NCBI RefSeq assembly: GCF_042767895.1
Contig: NC_091561.1
Span: 10,087,230 to 10,117,229 of the forward strand
DNA: 30,000 nucleotides
Reading direction: 5' to 3'
Origin: Penaeus vannamei
Lineage: Eukaryota > Arthropoda > Malacostraca > Decapoda > Penaeidae
Below are positions 9,490-21,110 of this stretch, piece after piece; position 1 is the stretch's first letter; each line of letters opens with the position of its first letter. Both the position numbers and the translations under genes were made by a program. The notes beneath the pieces were generated by a model. It saw only the letters and a program-made list of their open reading frames with translations, searched no databases and had not been told where the DNA came from.

Positions 9490-9713
9490 CTGCGCCGAGG
9501 GGAGGAGCGCGAGTGGGGAAAAAAAATAAATAACACAGTACTTGCAATCACTCGGGAATCACACAATAAATCACGATCGTCTAATAAACGCACACACGAG
9601 AAGATAATGATAGACACACAAAATTAATACAAATGTCTGTTACGCATGTATGTGTTAACATAATATGTGCATAAATACATATACATATGTATATCTAACA
9701 CATATACCATATA
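9490..9713. other. AT-rich unique sequence
   Basis: Mixed sequence becoming TACATA-rich before the CA tract. No gene seen. Confidence 0.7.
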
Positions 9714-10000
<287 letters not shown>

Positions 10001-10200
10001 GAGAAAGAACGAGAAAGAGAAAAAAACAAGTTTCTGAAATCTCCCCCAAAAGAAACCCCGAACGGAGAGAGAGAGAGAGAAGCCTGCCAATTCAGCTGAG
10101 GAAAAATTAGACCTACACCATTGTCCACGCATGCATGCACGCACGCAAACCCACACGCACGCACGCACTCATGCACACACTGGCCGGCTGGTTGGTTCGC
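10001..10200. other. GA-flanked unique spacer with GCAC repeats
   Basis: GAAAGA-rich sequence, a short unique stretch, then a degenerate GCAC/GCATGCAC run at about 10128-10182. No gene. Confidence 0.75.
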
Positions 10201-10481
10201 GGCTCGCCTCTTCAGGTTCTTCTATACACTCTCTTTATCACGTTTTCTCGATCACTTTCATTCCTCCGTCCCTTATTCTCTTCCCTCTTCTCCCTCTCCC
10301 TTTCTCGATCATTTTTATTGTCTTATTTCCCCTCGTTCCCTCTCTCTCTTCCCTTATCACTTCTATTCATCATTTATCAATTCTTCTACCCCCCTTTTCC
10401 TCCTCCTCATCTTTCCGTCATTCTCTTCCTATCACTTTATCTTGTTTCTTTGTGTATCTCTTTGAATCTAGTTTTGTCTTA
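10201..10481. repeat. Degenerate TCATTT/CTTCCC pyrimidine sequence
   Basis: T- and C-rich with loosely repeated CGATCATTTT and TATCACTTCTATTCATC-like motifs. No gene seen. Confidence 0.75.
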
Positions 10482-10539
<58 letters not shown>

Positions 10540-10540
10540 C
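10482..10540. repeat. (ATT)n microsatellite
   Basis: About 19 uninterrupted TTA/ATT trinucleotides. Confidence 0.98.
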
Positions 10541-10930
10541 ATTGTTATTACTTCATCTTTTATTCTTTTTCATTTACTTTATATCTCAGTCTTTCTATTT
10601 TCACGTGTCTTGCTTTGTTTCTTTTTCTCACAATTCTTCTTTGTTTATTTCCATCTACCTTTGGTGCGCCGGTGTCTTTATGTCTGTCTGTCGGTCTGTC
10701 TGTCTGTATGTGTGTCCGTCTCTCTTTCTTTATAATCCTAGTTACACACACCGCCATATCCTCTCACCTTCCTCCTTCCTTCGCTCTTTTCATTTTTCTT
10801 CATCCCTACCACTTTCATCTCCATTACCTATTACACCCATTTATTTTCTGCCTATTTTCACCTTTGTTCTTACTGTCCCATTTCCTTCCATTGAGTCATT
10901 TCCTGTTTTACCTCTTGCCTCACTTCACAG
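10541..10930. other. Pyrimidine-rich mixed sequence with (TGTC)n
   Basis: Includes a TGTC/TGTG run at about 10681-10716. The rest is T- and C-rich unique sequence without coding support. Confidence 0.75.
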
Positions 10931-10934
10931 AATC

Positions 10935-11160
10935 TCTTTTCTTCATCTACACCATCAAATTCTTTTCCATTTTATTCTTCGTCTACAGCATTATCGTCTT
11001 TACCATTATCATCTTTTCTTTATTATTCTTCATCTAAACCAACTTCGTTTCTTTATTTTTCTTCATCCACACCATTATCTTTTCTTTTCTTTATTCTTCT
11101 TCTTCATCAACACCATTAAATTCTTCTCTTCATCTACACCATCAACTTTTTTTTCCTTCT
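10935..11160. repeat. Degenerate CTTCATCTACACCATCA minisatellite
   Basis: The motif CTTCATCTACACCATCA or a close variant occurs near 10941, 10979, 11028, 11063, 11102 and 11129, separated by TTCTTTTC-rich linkers of variable length. Confidence 0.8.
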
Positions 11161-11475
11161 ATTCCTCTCCATCCTCCTCTTCCACATTTTTTTCTTTTCT
11201 TCCTGCTCCTCCTCCATCACTTTTAGTTTCACCATCGTCATCATTCGCCCTCCTCCTCCTCCTCCACCCCCCCACCACCACCCTCCACCTCCATCCCCTC
11301 CCTTTACTCCATTTCCTCCTCCATCCCTTCCTCTATCTCCTCCACCTCCTTCCTCTCCCTCTCTCTCTCCTTTCATCGATTTCCTAGTACGCCCCAATTT
11401 CCTTCACGCCCCCTCTCCCCTCCCTCGCTTTGCCAGCCATCGCCTCGGAGTTATTCCTGTCACTATCTTCATACA
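11161..11475. repeat. CTCCTCC/CACC pyrimidine block
   Basis: Degenerate CCTCCTCC, CCACCACC and CTCC sequence, then about 40 bp of unique sequence before the switch to purines. No gene. Confidence 0.85.
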
Positions 11476-11479
11476 CCCG

Positions 11480-11734
11480 TAAGAGAGAAAAAGAGAAAGA
11501 GAGACAGAGAAAGAGTAAGAAAAAGAGGGATTGAGAGAGAGAGAGATAAAGAGAGAGAGAGAAAGAGTAAGAGAAAGAGGGATTGAGAGAGAGAGATGAG
11601 AGAGAGAGAGAGAGGGAGAGAGAGAGAGGGAGGGAGGGAGGAGAAGGAGGAGAGGGAGGGAGGGAGGGAGTAGGGAGGGAGGGAAGGAGGGAGGGAGGGA
11701 GGGAGGGAGGAGAGAGAGAGAGAGAGAGAGGGAG

Positions 11735-11833
<99 letters not shown>

Positions 11834-11978
11834 GAGGGAGGAGGAGAGGGAGGGAGGGGAGGGAGGGGAGGAGGGAGGGGCAGGGAGGGAGGGAGTGAGG
11901 CAGGAGAGTGAGTGCAGTGAGTGAGTGAGTGAGCAGTGAGTGAGTGAGTGAGTGAGTTGAGGGAGGGAGGGAGGGAGG

Positions 11979-12061
<83 letters not shown>

Positions 12062-12062
12062 T
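11480..12062. repeat. Long compound (GA)n / (GGGA)n / (GTGA)n tract
   Basis: GA with AAAG interruptions, GGGA blocks (about 11630-11715), near-pure (GA)n (about 11740-11830), GGGA/GGGGA, (GTGA)n (about 11910-11958), GGGA and a final (GA)n (about 11981-12059). Confidence 0.97.
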
Positions 12063-12118
12063 GTGTGTGTGTGTGTGAGTGTGCATGTATGTGTGTGCGT
12101 GCGCGCGCGCGTGTGTAT
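12060..12118. repeat. (GT)n and (CG)n, alternating purine-pyrimidine
   Basis: (GT)n follows the GA tract directly, then TGTGTGCGTGCGCGCGCGCG (12089-12110) and GTGTGT. This sequence type can adopt left-handed Z-DNA. Confidence 0.9.
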
Positions 12119-12384
12119 TTATCTGCGCAACTACAGCACATGCACGAAGTATGTATTCATCACCCGTACAATCTGCACAGCGCCATCAAAATCTTGTTGC
12201 AATTACAATAATTCAATTTACGGTAATAAGATCCCTGATTCAAATAATCAATATCATTACCGCATTACCATTCAGGTCATTATCAGTCGCCTCATTCCCA
12301 CCAATCAGCCACTTACTCCGCACTGAGCGCTCGCATGCTCAGGCACGGCTCTTCGCCCTCCTCCCTCCTTCCTCCCTGCCCCCC
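12119..12384. other. Unique sequence island
   Basis: About 260 bp of non-repetitive, AT-balanced sequence. A CCAAT element lies at 12301-12305 (context CACCAATCAG). No open frame or RNA gene could be supported. Confidence 0.6.
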
Positions 12385-12400
12385 CCCTCTCTCTCTCTCT

Positions 12401-12449
<49 letters not shown>

Positions 12450-12656
12450 TCTCTCTCCCTCCTCTCTCCTCTCTCCCTCTCTCCTCTCTCCCTCTCCTCT
12501 CCCTCTCCCTCTCCCTCTCTCTCTCCCTCTCCCTCTCCCTCTCCCTCCTCCTCTTCCTCCCTCTCTCCCTCTCCTCTCTCCCTCTCCCTCTCTCCCTCTC
12601 CCTCTCCCTCTCTCCCTCCCTCCCTCTCTCTCCCTCCCTCTCCCTCTCCCTCCTCC
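12385..12656. repeat. (CT)n followed by (CTCCCT)n
   Basis: (CT)n at about 12386-12444, then hexamer-type CTCCCT with CTCTCC variants to 12656. A similar hexamer array recurs at 24820-24915. Confidence 0.96.
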
Positions 12657-13312
12657 TGCTTGTGCTTATTTTTCTCTCTCAATATTAGCTTAGTCTTCTC
12701 CTTCATTCTACTTGCTTCCTTCCCCTACCTGGCTTGCATCCTGTCATCCTTTGATTGCGCTCTCTCTTTCTTGTCTCAGTCCCTCTACCTCCCTCACTCT
12801 TCCTCTCCGTCTCCCCTCCTCCACTCTCTTTCACTCTCTTCCCTCTCTCTCCTTCCTCTACCTCCCTCCCCCACTCGAATACTCTCTCTCATTCACTCCC
12901 TCTCTCTCCCTTCCACTCCCTCTCTAGACGTCCCCACATCACCCTCCCTTCTTCCTTCTCCCTCTTTCTTCTCCCCCTCTGTTCTGGCACAGCCGCCCCT
13001 CCCTTCTCCCTCCCTCCCTCCCTCCCTCCATCACGCACTGTCAATATGTCAACAATCTGCCTTTGTACCTGCTGGACTTCCTTCTTACCCGAACAAACCC
13101 TTTTCATTCCCGTTCTGTAGAGGCAGCAATTTAAACAGACAGGTATTCTAACTTTTATTTCGTTTCGGTCTCTCTCTCTCTTTTTCTTTTCTTTCTTTCC
13201 GCCGCCTGTTTGTTTCTCTCGTTCATCCTTCTCCTTCGCTCTCGTGGAGGACGTGTTCGTCGTCGTTTTCTCATTTTTCTCTCCTCTCCTTCGCAGGGAA
13301 AGAGGCATATCG
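12657..13312. other. Pyrimidine-rich mixed sequence
   Basis: CT-rich degenerate DNA with unique stretches at about 13025-13150 and 13200-13312. Serine/leucine-rich frames are compositional. No gene supported. Confidence 0.75.
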
Positions 13313-13691
13313 CTTTTTAATTATTTCTTAACCCTGCTCTGCTTCCTCCATCTATGCTTCCTCCCTTCTCTTCCTCCATCTTTGTCTCCTCCCTTCTCTT
13401 CTTCCTCCATATATCTCTCTTTTTCTCCCCTTCCTTCATCCACACCTTTTTTTCCCCCAACACGATGCCACTCCCTTAGCTTCTCTTTCGCAACAGCAAG
13501 CTTTTTGAATTACATTTCTAACCCTTCTCTGCTTCCTCCATTCATATGCTTCCTTCCCTTCTCTTCCTCCCTCTTTGTCTCCTCCCTTCTCTTCTTCCTC
13601 CATATATCCCTCTTTTTCTCCCCTTCCTTCATCCACACCTTTTTTCCCCAACACGATGACACTCCCTTAGCTTCTCTTTCGCAACAGCAAG
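13313..13691. repeat. Two-copy ~190-bp tandem duplication
   Basis: Copy 1 (13313-13500) and copy 2 (13501-13691) are in direct tandem and align nearly end to end with only scattered substitutions and small indels. Both end with the same 30-odd bases, including TTCTCTTTCGCAACAGCAAG. Confidence 0.95.
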
Positions 13692-14075
13692 CTCTGTCTA
13701 AAAGATACCCTTCTACCCTAATCCATCGGCAAATCCATTAGCGCTAGCAATACACGTATCATCACCTACTGTCCAATCCCCTCCACATCCACCTCATCTA
13801 CCTCCACCTCCTCCTCCTCCTCATCTACTTACATCTACTTCTCCTCTTCCTATCCCTCCCCTAACCAATAAGGAAATCCCTTCTCCCACTCTCCATCTCC
13901 ATCCCTATCCTCTTCTCCTATCCTCTCCTCCCTCCTCCCTTCCTCCCTTCTCCTCCCCTCCCCTCTTCCTTCCTTCCCCTTTCTTCCTTCCTCTTCCTCC
14001 TCCCTTCCCCTTCTCTGCTCCTCTCATCCCCTCGCCCTGCTTCCCAAACTGCAGCTTAACGTATCACAGGTGTAG
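13692..14075. other. Pyrimidine-rich mixed sequence
   Basis: Unique at first, then CTCCTCC and CCCTTCC low complexity. No gene. Confidence 0.75.
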
Positions 14076-14127
14076 ACTTCCGGGCCCCCAGCCAGCGACC
14101 CTTTGTCGAGGCTGGACTGGAGGAAGT
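14076..14127. other. Interrupted hairpin at a pyrimidine-to-purine switch
   Basis: Three stem segments nest: ACTTCC/GGAAGT (14076-14081 with 14122-14127), CCAGCC/GGCTGG (14088-14093 with 14110-14115) and CGAC/GTCG (14096-14099 with 14105-14108). Internal loops separate them and the apical loop is CCTTT-like. It sits where pyrimidine-rich DNA gives way to a GGGGAGA block. Confidence 0.7.
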
Positions 14128-14445
<318 letters not shown>

Positions 14446-14620
14446 TACAGAAAACAAAAAAACAAAACACAAAAAAACAAAAACAAAAAAACAAAATCTA
14501 AAAAATCAATAGAGCCAAAGAGCCGGAGCGACCACCCACAGAGCGACGAGAGCGCAAGGAAGTCACAGACAGAGGCGCACGCATACCGACAGAGGCCAGA
14601 GCAAAGCAGTTGATCTGTAA
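14446..14620. other. A-rich run and unique spacer
   Basis: AAACAAAA-rich stretch (about 14449-14500), then about 110 bp of unique, CG-containing sequence. No gene. Confidence 0.7.
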
Positions 14621-14870
14621 ACACCCTCGGTGCCTCCCCTCCCCCCCTCCGCTCCTCCCCTTTGGCCAGAGTAACCAGACAGACATAATCACCTTCGAGG
14701 CAACTCCCTTACCCCCCACCCACCGCTTCCCCCACACCGCCCATCCCAGTTTTTTCTCCACGGCCGATCTCCAGCAACATCTTCGGTCCAGCTCCGACAC
14801 TACAGGCCACTAAACTTAACTTTGAAAATTCAATTAAAAGTTGCAATGCACCCGCGACCAAACAGGAAAG
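14621..14870 (+). other. Unique sequence ending in a consensus 5' splice site
   Basis: Unique sequence whose right end reads GGAAAG followed by GTAAGT at 14871-14876, a full match to the metazoan donor consensus. A short frame ATGCAATGCACC... does not give a persuasive exon upstream, so the donor is only a sequence match. No matching acceptor was identified. Confidence 0.3.
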
Positions 14871-15480
14871 GTAAGTTTCCCCTTGACGTTCCCCTTGCTC
14901 GCGCCCCTCGACGGACCCTCCCCCTCCCTCCCTCCCTCCCTCCTCCCCTCCTCCCCGCTCCCTCCTGCCCTTCCCATCTCCCTCCCTGAGCGCCCTACTG
15001 ACATTTCTCCACCCTTCTCCTCTGTGTCCCTCACTCCCCTCCCTCCTAAACAACATTATCCTTGGCTTCCTTCCACCCCGTCCTGTCCGGCTCTGGACCC
15101 CCTCCCCCTCCTCCACCCCTTCCCTTATCCGCCTGTACTACTACTTCCCTAAACCTGCCTCCGCCTTCCCTCCCTTCGAAACGCCATCCTGCTCCCTCCA
15201 TCCCACCCAGACGCTCCCCTCTACACTACCACCCTAACACTTCTCCCCTCTAACCTCCCACTACCACCCTCCTCTCCTTTGCAAATTACCCTCCCTTTTT
15301 CCTCCTCTCTCCCTCTCCACCTGATCAACTCTGGCCCTCAACCCCTCTCCACTCCTTTCTGAACCCCAACTCCCCCCTCCCCCCCCAATCAAAGCGCGCG
15401 CGTGCTCTTCCGACCCTTCTGGCTCTTTGCGGGCTTCCCTCAAACTCTCCCTCAGTCCCCCCACACCGCCACCCCCTCTC
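14871..15480. other. C-rich pyrimidine sequence
   Basis: CCCTCC units (about 14920-14950) and degenerate C-rich DNA. Includes a GCGCGCG run at about 15395. No gene. Confidence 0.8.
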
Positions 15481-15800
15481 CACCCAAGACACACCTCCCC
15501 TCTAGCCCCCCCCCCGTGATAGATATGCACCCCTGAGCCTCCCTCCTCCCCACCCAAGATACACCCCCCTCCCCACCCTCCCCACTCAAGACATACCCCC
15601 GAGCCCCCCTCCCCACCCAAGATACAGACCCCGAGCCTCTCTCTCCCACCCCAAGATACACCTGAGCCTCCTCTCCTCACCCAAGATACACCCTCTCCTC
15701 TCACTCTCCCCACTCCAAGATACACCCTCTGATCTCCCCTCCCCACCCAAGATAGGCCTCCTGAGCCCCCTCCCCACCCAAGATACACCCCCTAGCCCCC
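15481..15800. repeat. 31-35 bp C-rich minisatellite, about nine copies
   Basis: The motif CCCCACCCAAGATACACCCC recurs with its AAGA near 15486, 15556, 15588, 15619, 15653, 15682, 15717, 15749 and 15780. Most intervals are 29-35 bp, with one double interval after the first copy. Reverse frames give Gly/Trp/Val repeats that are array translations. Confidence 0.92.
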
Positions 15801-15839
15801 CCCCAGACCCCCTCCCCCCAATCCCACGCAGTCTACCTG

Positions 15840-16060
15840 GCCGGGGGACGAAGCCGCATCAACCAGTGTCCCGCCTATGGGGTCTATGGGGTCTGTGGGG
15901 TCTCGATGTCGACCCGGGTGATGATACCCGCGTCAAACCCGACCCTCGGGCAAGCGTGACTCCTGTAATCCAGTCGCCTCTACCTGTTCCGCTGAAGGAG
16001 GGGCGGAGGTTACGGGCGTGCGAGGGTGCGGGCGTGCGAGGGTGCGGGAGAGGGAGGGGA
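15840..16060. other. CpG-containing unique island with two short tandem repeats
   Basis: Includes three copies of a 10-mer GGGGTCTATG-type unit (about 15879-15906) and a perfect 16-bp tandem pair GGGCGTGCGAGGGTGC (16014-16029 and 16030-16045). The rest is unique. Confidence 0.8.
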
Positions 16061-16244
16061 GGGGAGAGGGGGGAACCCACACCACTCATCTACCTTAATT
16101 CCTTGCCACTGAATCAGACGACTTCAAATCTCCCTCCAGATTCCCCTCGAGATTTTCCCGTTATGCAACTATATGCCTACGTCATCATTCATGTGTGCGA
16201 ATGAATAAAAAAAAAATCTAACATGACAATTTGATTTCGCGCGA
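16061..16244. other. Unique sequence
   Basis: Mixed sequence with no supported gene, followed by a GGGGA pentamer array. Confidence 0.65.
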
Positions 16245-16318
16245 GTGGGGAGGGGAGGGGAGGGGAGGGGAGGGAGGAAGAGAGAGGGAAGTGAAAGAGA
16301 AAGAGAGATGAGAGATGA

Positions 16319-16395
<77 letters not shown>

Positions 16396-16416
16396 ATAGA
16401 GATAAGTTAAGCATGA

Positions 16417-16452
<36 letters not shown>

Positions 16453-16455
16453 AAT

Positions 16456-16488
<33 letters not shown>

Positions 16489-16500
16489 GAGAAGGGGGGA
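16245..16500. repeat. (GGGGA)n, (GA)n and (GAAA)n compound
   Basis: GGGGA pentamers at about 16249-16274, (GA)n at about 16320-16396, (GAAA)n at about 16414-16470 and (GA)n to about 16492. Confidence 0.97.
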
Positions 16501-16640
16501 GACGCCGCGATGTGGCCTTTCGTTTTCTATGCGATCCGCCGCCGTTTTCTATGCGCGCGACCGTGACCAATCGCGAGCGGTCCGAGGTCGCCTGGAAGAA
16601 GCCCGTTAAACGATCCCTGATTTCTTCAAACGAGCAAGCT
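16501..16640. promoter_or_regulatory. CpG-rich island with a CCAAT element (tentative)
   Basis: Unique sequence with many CpGs (16503-16600). It contains GACCAATCG (16565-16573), a full match to the NF-Y consensus RRCCAATSR, and a direct repeat of CGTTTTCTATGCG. No TATA box or initiator was located. It may be promoter-like or simply an unmethylated CpG patch. Confidence 0.25.
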
Positions 16641-16745
16641 AACAAAAATAAATGAAATAAATAAATAAACAAAAAATATAACAAACAAAAAAAAAAATCG
16701 CCTTCACATACAACCATACACAACCACACACACACACACACACAA

Positions 16746-16805
<60 letters not shown>

Positions 16806-16808
16806 CAC
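16641..16808. repeat. A-rich spacer and (CA)n microsatellite
   Basis: AAATAAATAAAC-rich sequence then (CA)n with CCA interruptions at about 16722-16802. Confidence 0.95.
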
Positions 16809-16972
16809 CAAGCAGAGACGAAGTGAAGGAAACACGCCATCTTGCGCCATCCACGTGACAGGTTGCATAACCACCTTGAGCAACGGCGTGCAGCAGCTGT
16901 TCCGATCGCCAGAGCTCTTCATCAGCGCCGATGCCGAACGTCCCGAGAGCAAAGAGGAGGCAAGAACGGCCG
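16809..16972 (-). CDS. Weak candidate exon, unknown protein
   Basis: I do not recognise a product. On the reverse strand a pyrimidine-rich stretch ending CCTATCCTCAG (AG at 16973-16974) resembles a 3' splice site. It is followed by an open frame of about 54 codons in unique sequence. Short readable stretches include ALGTFGIGADEELWRSEQ and HAVAQGGYATCHVDGARW, with a balanced mix of charged, aromatic and hydrophobic residues, unlike the Ser/Leu or Arg/Glu repeats around it. A possible but weak donor (GTGTTT) lies at 16808, just before the (CA)n tract. Against it: the forward strand is also open here (LFRSPELFISADAERPES), so the strand is not decided, and no second exon is seen. Confidence 0.18.
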
Positions 16973-17160
16973 CTGAGGATAGGGCGAGGAAAGAGACACA
17001 AGCGGGAAAAAAGGACGGGGGGGGTGGGGTGGGGTGGGAGTGGGGGTGGGGCGGGGGAGTCCTCGTCTGTCCTCCGTACTTCGAAAAGGCAATCTGGCTG
17101 ATTAATGAGCGAGGGGACTTTCGAAGGGGGAGTGAGAGCTGGATGGAAAAGCAGGTAACA
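16973..17160. other. Purine-rich spacer with a G-quadruplex-prone run
   Basis: Contains GGGGGGGG, GGGGT repeats and GGGGCGGGGG at about 17018-17060: at least six G runs of three or more separated by 1-3 bases. The remainder is unique. Confidence 0.75.
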
Positions 17161-17660
<500 letters not shown>

Positions 17661-17758
17661 AGAGAGGGAGAGAGAGAGGGGAGAGGGAGGGAGAGAGAGA
17701 GCGGAGAGAGAGAGAGAAAGAAAGAGAGAGAGAAAGAAAGAGAGCTAGAGATAGAGAT

Positions 17759-17831
<73 letters not shown>

Positions 17832-17860
17832 AAGAGAGAAAAAGAAGGAGAAATATCAAC
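17661..17860. repeat. GA/GATA tract continuing
   Basis: GAGAGGGA and GAAAGA units, ATAGAG at about 17746-17760 and a near-pure (GA)n at about 17766-17822. Confidence 0.95.
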
Positions 17861-18480
17861 CTCACATGACCCTTGCTGAAGCGCCGGGAGACCTGGCACG
17901 ACCATTCAATTCTCTCACCTCCTTCCCCTCCCCCATTGCCTCCATACAAGGCGATTCCGGAGGGGGAGTGGGGGGATGGGAGGGAGTGGGGGGGATGGGA
18001 GGGAGGGGAGAGTGGAGAAAGACAGCTGTGAGAATGAGTGGGGAGGTTGGAGGCGGGGGTGGGGAGGTGCAGACGGTGGAGGGGGGAGGGAGGTGTTGGT
18101 GAAGTAGAGGGAGAGAGAGGGTGATAGCGTTGGTGGAGGTGGGGGGAGGGCGGGGAAGTTGTGGGGAGGGAAGGGGAAGGGGAGGGGAAGAAACTGGCCG
18201 AAGGAAACCGGCGGTCTGTCATTACACGCAAATCTTCAATGTACTTCACTTCATACATGCAAAGGCCTGAGGGGGGGAGGGGAGGGGAAAGGGGAGGGGG
18301 GGAGGGGGAGGAGGAGGGAGGGGAGGGGAAGGGGCAGGGGAAGAGGTTGCCTAAGACTCGTCGAGCACAAATACTATTTCATGCATGATTCGGAGATGGA
18401 ATCACGGGGAGGAATAGAGCGAGACAGAGAATGAGAAAGAGCACTAAAGAAATATATATACACTTTCATTTTTTCTTTTC
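17861..18480. repeat. G-rich low-complexity block with unique patches
   Basis: Unique patch (17861-17950), GGGGGA/GGTGG-rich DNA (17955-18190), a unique patch (18190-18265), GGGGA/GGAGG units (18268-18345), then unique sequence. No gene. Confidence 0.82.
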
Positions 18481-19000
18481 TTTATGTGGATATTTTAATT
18501 TCTCATTGTCTACCTCTGTCTAGCTCGTTCCCTTTATCCAAGATCCCCCTCCTACTCCAAATATACCCTCACTTTCACCTCCACCACCAACACGTCAATC
18601 ACCACCTTCCTGTACCACCATCACCACCATCACTTCCCGTATCACCATCATTTCCAGAATCACCACCATCCCTATCACCACCAAAACCACTTTTAACACC
18701 ACCACCTCCTCTATCACCACCACCACCTCTATCAACCACCAATTTCCACTTCCATCACCACCAAAACTATCTCTATCACCACCACCAACATCATTCTCAC
18801 CACCACTAAAACCACCTCTCTAATGTTCACCATCACTCTAATCATCACCATCTACCACCATCACAACCTCTACCACCATCACAACCTCTATCACCACCAA
18901 CCCCTCCATCACCACCACCATAACCTCTATCACCCCCAAAACCACCTCTTTCACCCCCACCCCCACCACCTCCACTCCCCCACCTCCACCACCCCTTGCA
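18481..19000. repeat. Degenerate (ACC)n/(ATC)n trinucleotide block
   Basis: CACCACCATCACC-type sequence with decayed repeats of TACCACCATCACAACCTC near 18850-18890. His/Pro/Thr/Ser-rich open frames follow from the repeat. Confidence 0.9.
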
Positions 19001-19245
19001 GCCACCAAAGAGCGAAGCCCCCAAGGTCTCTCTGGAATCTTCGAGGAAAGTCCACCCTCTCGACGCGACTTAGGCCGGAGAAAGTCGAGCATCTCTTCCC
19101 ACTTGCCGGGCTGACACGCTAACCGGAAGGGGGGGGGGCGCGCCAGACGAATGAATAACGTGTAACTCACTCTGTGCACCGACCGAAGGACTGACCGACT
19201 GACTTGAATGCAGCGAATCAGCGTGCCAAAAAAAAAGAAGAAAAG
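19001..19245. other. Unique sequence island
   Basis: About 240 bp of mixed sequence with several CpGs, including a G10-C-G-C-G-C stretch near 19129-19142. No supported gene. Confidence 0.65.
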
Positions 19246-19535
<290 letters not shown>

Positions 19536-20230
19536 AAAATCACCACCAAAACGGGGGGGAAAACGGAAAAATGAGAAAAAATCGCATTCATTCGCCATCC
19601 GTGCACACCATGCAACGCCACCTTTACCCATCATGGCGGCGGTTCGCATTTACGACTAATGCCAACTTATTTCTTTTTTTTCATCTACCCTCGCAACCAT
19701 TATTGACCTCATCGGCACCATCACGTCACACCACTACGACGATTTACAGATTTTTCTTCTTCCTCTTCTTCTTCTTCGTGATATCCGCATGCACATTCTT
19801 CTCGTTTCTTTTCGTCTCTTTCGACACCCGTCCGTCTTTTATTCTCTTATCCGCGTTGTTCCTCTTTTATCTCATTCCTCTCCCACCATTAATTATCGCA
19901 AATCAACTGCATCCGCCTTTCCTCCACTTCATCCCCTCTTCCCACACCTCCTCCTCTTACTTACCCCTCCTTCCAACTCTCTCCTCCTTCCTTCTCCAAT
20001 CTCTTCCTCCTCCTCCTCTCCCTTGCCTTCCACTACCCTCACCTTCTCCTTTTCCTCTTTTCCCCTTTAACCCCCTCTCCCCCCAACATCTCCCCCCCCC
20101 TCCGACCCCACACGACCACTACGACCACCGCTAGATATCGACGGATCCCTGACCTATATCTGTATTTTTTTTCTTGCTTACCAGAGCACTTTTTCGCATT
20201 TTTTCCCATTCTTAATCCACTAAATACTGG
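19536..20230. other. Unique to pyrimidine-rich sequence
   Basis: A unique stretch (19536-19730) holds CATCATGGCGGCGG (19629-19642), a YY1-like ATGGCGGC core. Pyrimidine-rich DNA with a CTTCTT run follows, then a short unique stretch (20095-20235). No gene supported. Confidence 0.65.
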
Positions 20231-20237
20231 AAAGCGA

Positions 20238-20611
<374 letters not shown>

Positions 20612-21110
20612 AAAAGAGATGAGATAGATGGGAGGTAGATAGATAGATAGAGACATAGAGATAGATAGATATATAGAGACAGAGAGATAGATAGAGAGAT
20701 AGAGCGACAGAGAGAGAAGGGGAGAAGAGGAGACGGGGAGAGGACGAGGAGGGGAGAAGTGGAGAGGAGTAGAGGAAGGGCGGATGAAAGGAGGCGTGGG
20801 GGCAAAGACGAAGCAGGAAAGGCAGAATGAGAGGAAGAAATGAAGAGTGAGCGGAGCGGAGGGGAAAAGGTGAGCATGAATAAGACAAAGGAGAAAAAAG
20901 AGGAGAGAAGAGGTGAACAGGAGAGAAGGAGAGGATGCGAGGCGGAGATGGGGAGAGGAGGAGAGGAAGAAAAGATGAAATGGGAGAGGCGAGGAGAGGC
21001 GAGGAGAGGAGAGGAGAGGAGAGGAGAGGCGAGGAGAGGGAAGAGGGAAGTGGCAAGAAAGAAGTGAAGGCGCAGAGGAAGAGGACAGGGAGGCAGGGGC
21101 AACGGAGTGT
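20612..21110. repeat. GATA-rich stretch then degenerate GGAGA/GGCGA purines
   Basis: GATA/GAGATA units at about 20636-20705, degenerate purine DNA, and a (GGAGA)/(GGCGA) pentamer array at about 20988-21040. Confidence 0.9.

Noticed and set aside
10131..11387. 418-codon forward frame across T/C-rich DNA and (ATT)n
   Set aside because: Poly-Leu, Phe and Ser translation of low-complexity sequence. Alternative frames are also open and no domain is recognised.
19633..19659. ATGGCGGCGGTTCGC start with a YY1-like motif
   Set aside because: The frame stops after eight codons, and a single short motif match is expected by chance.
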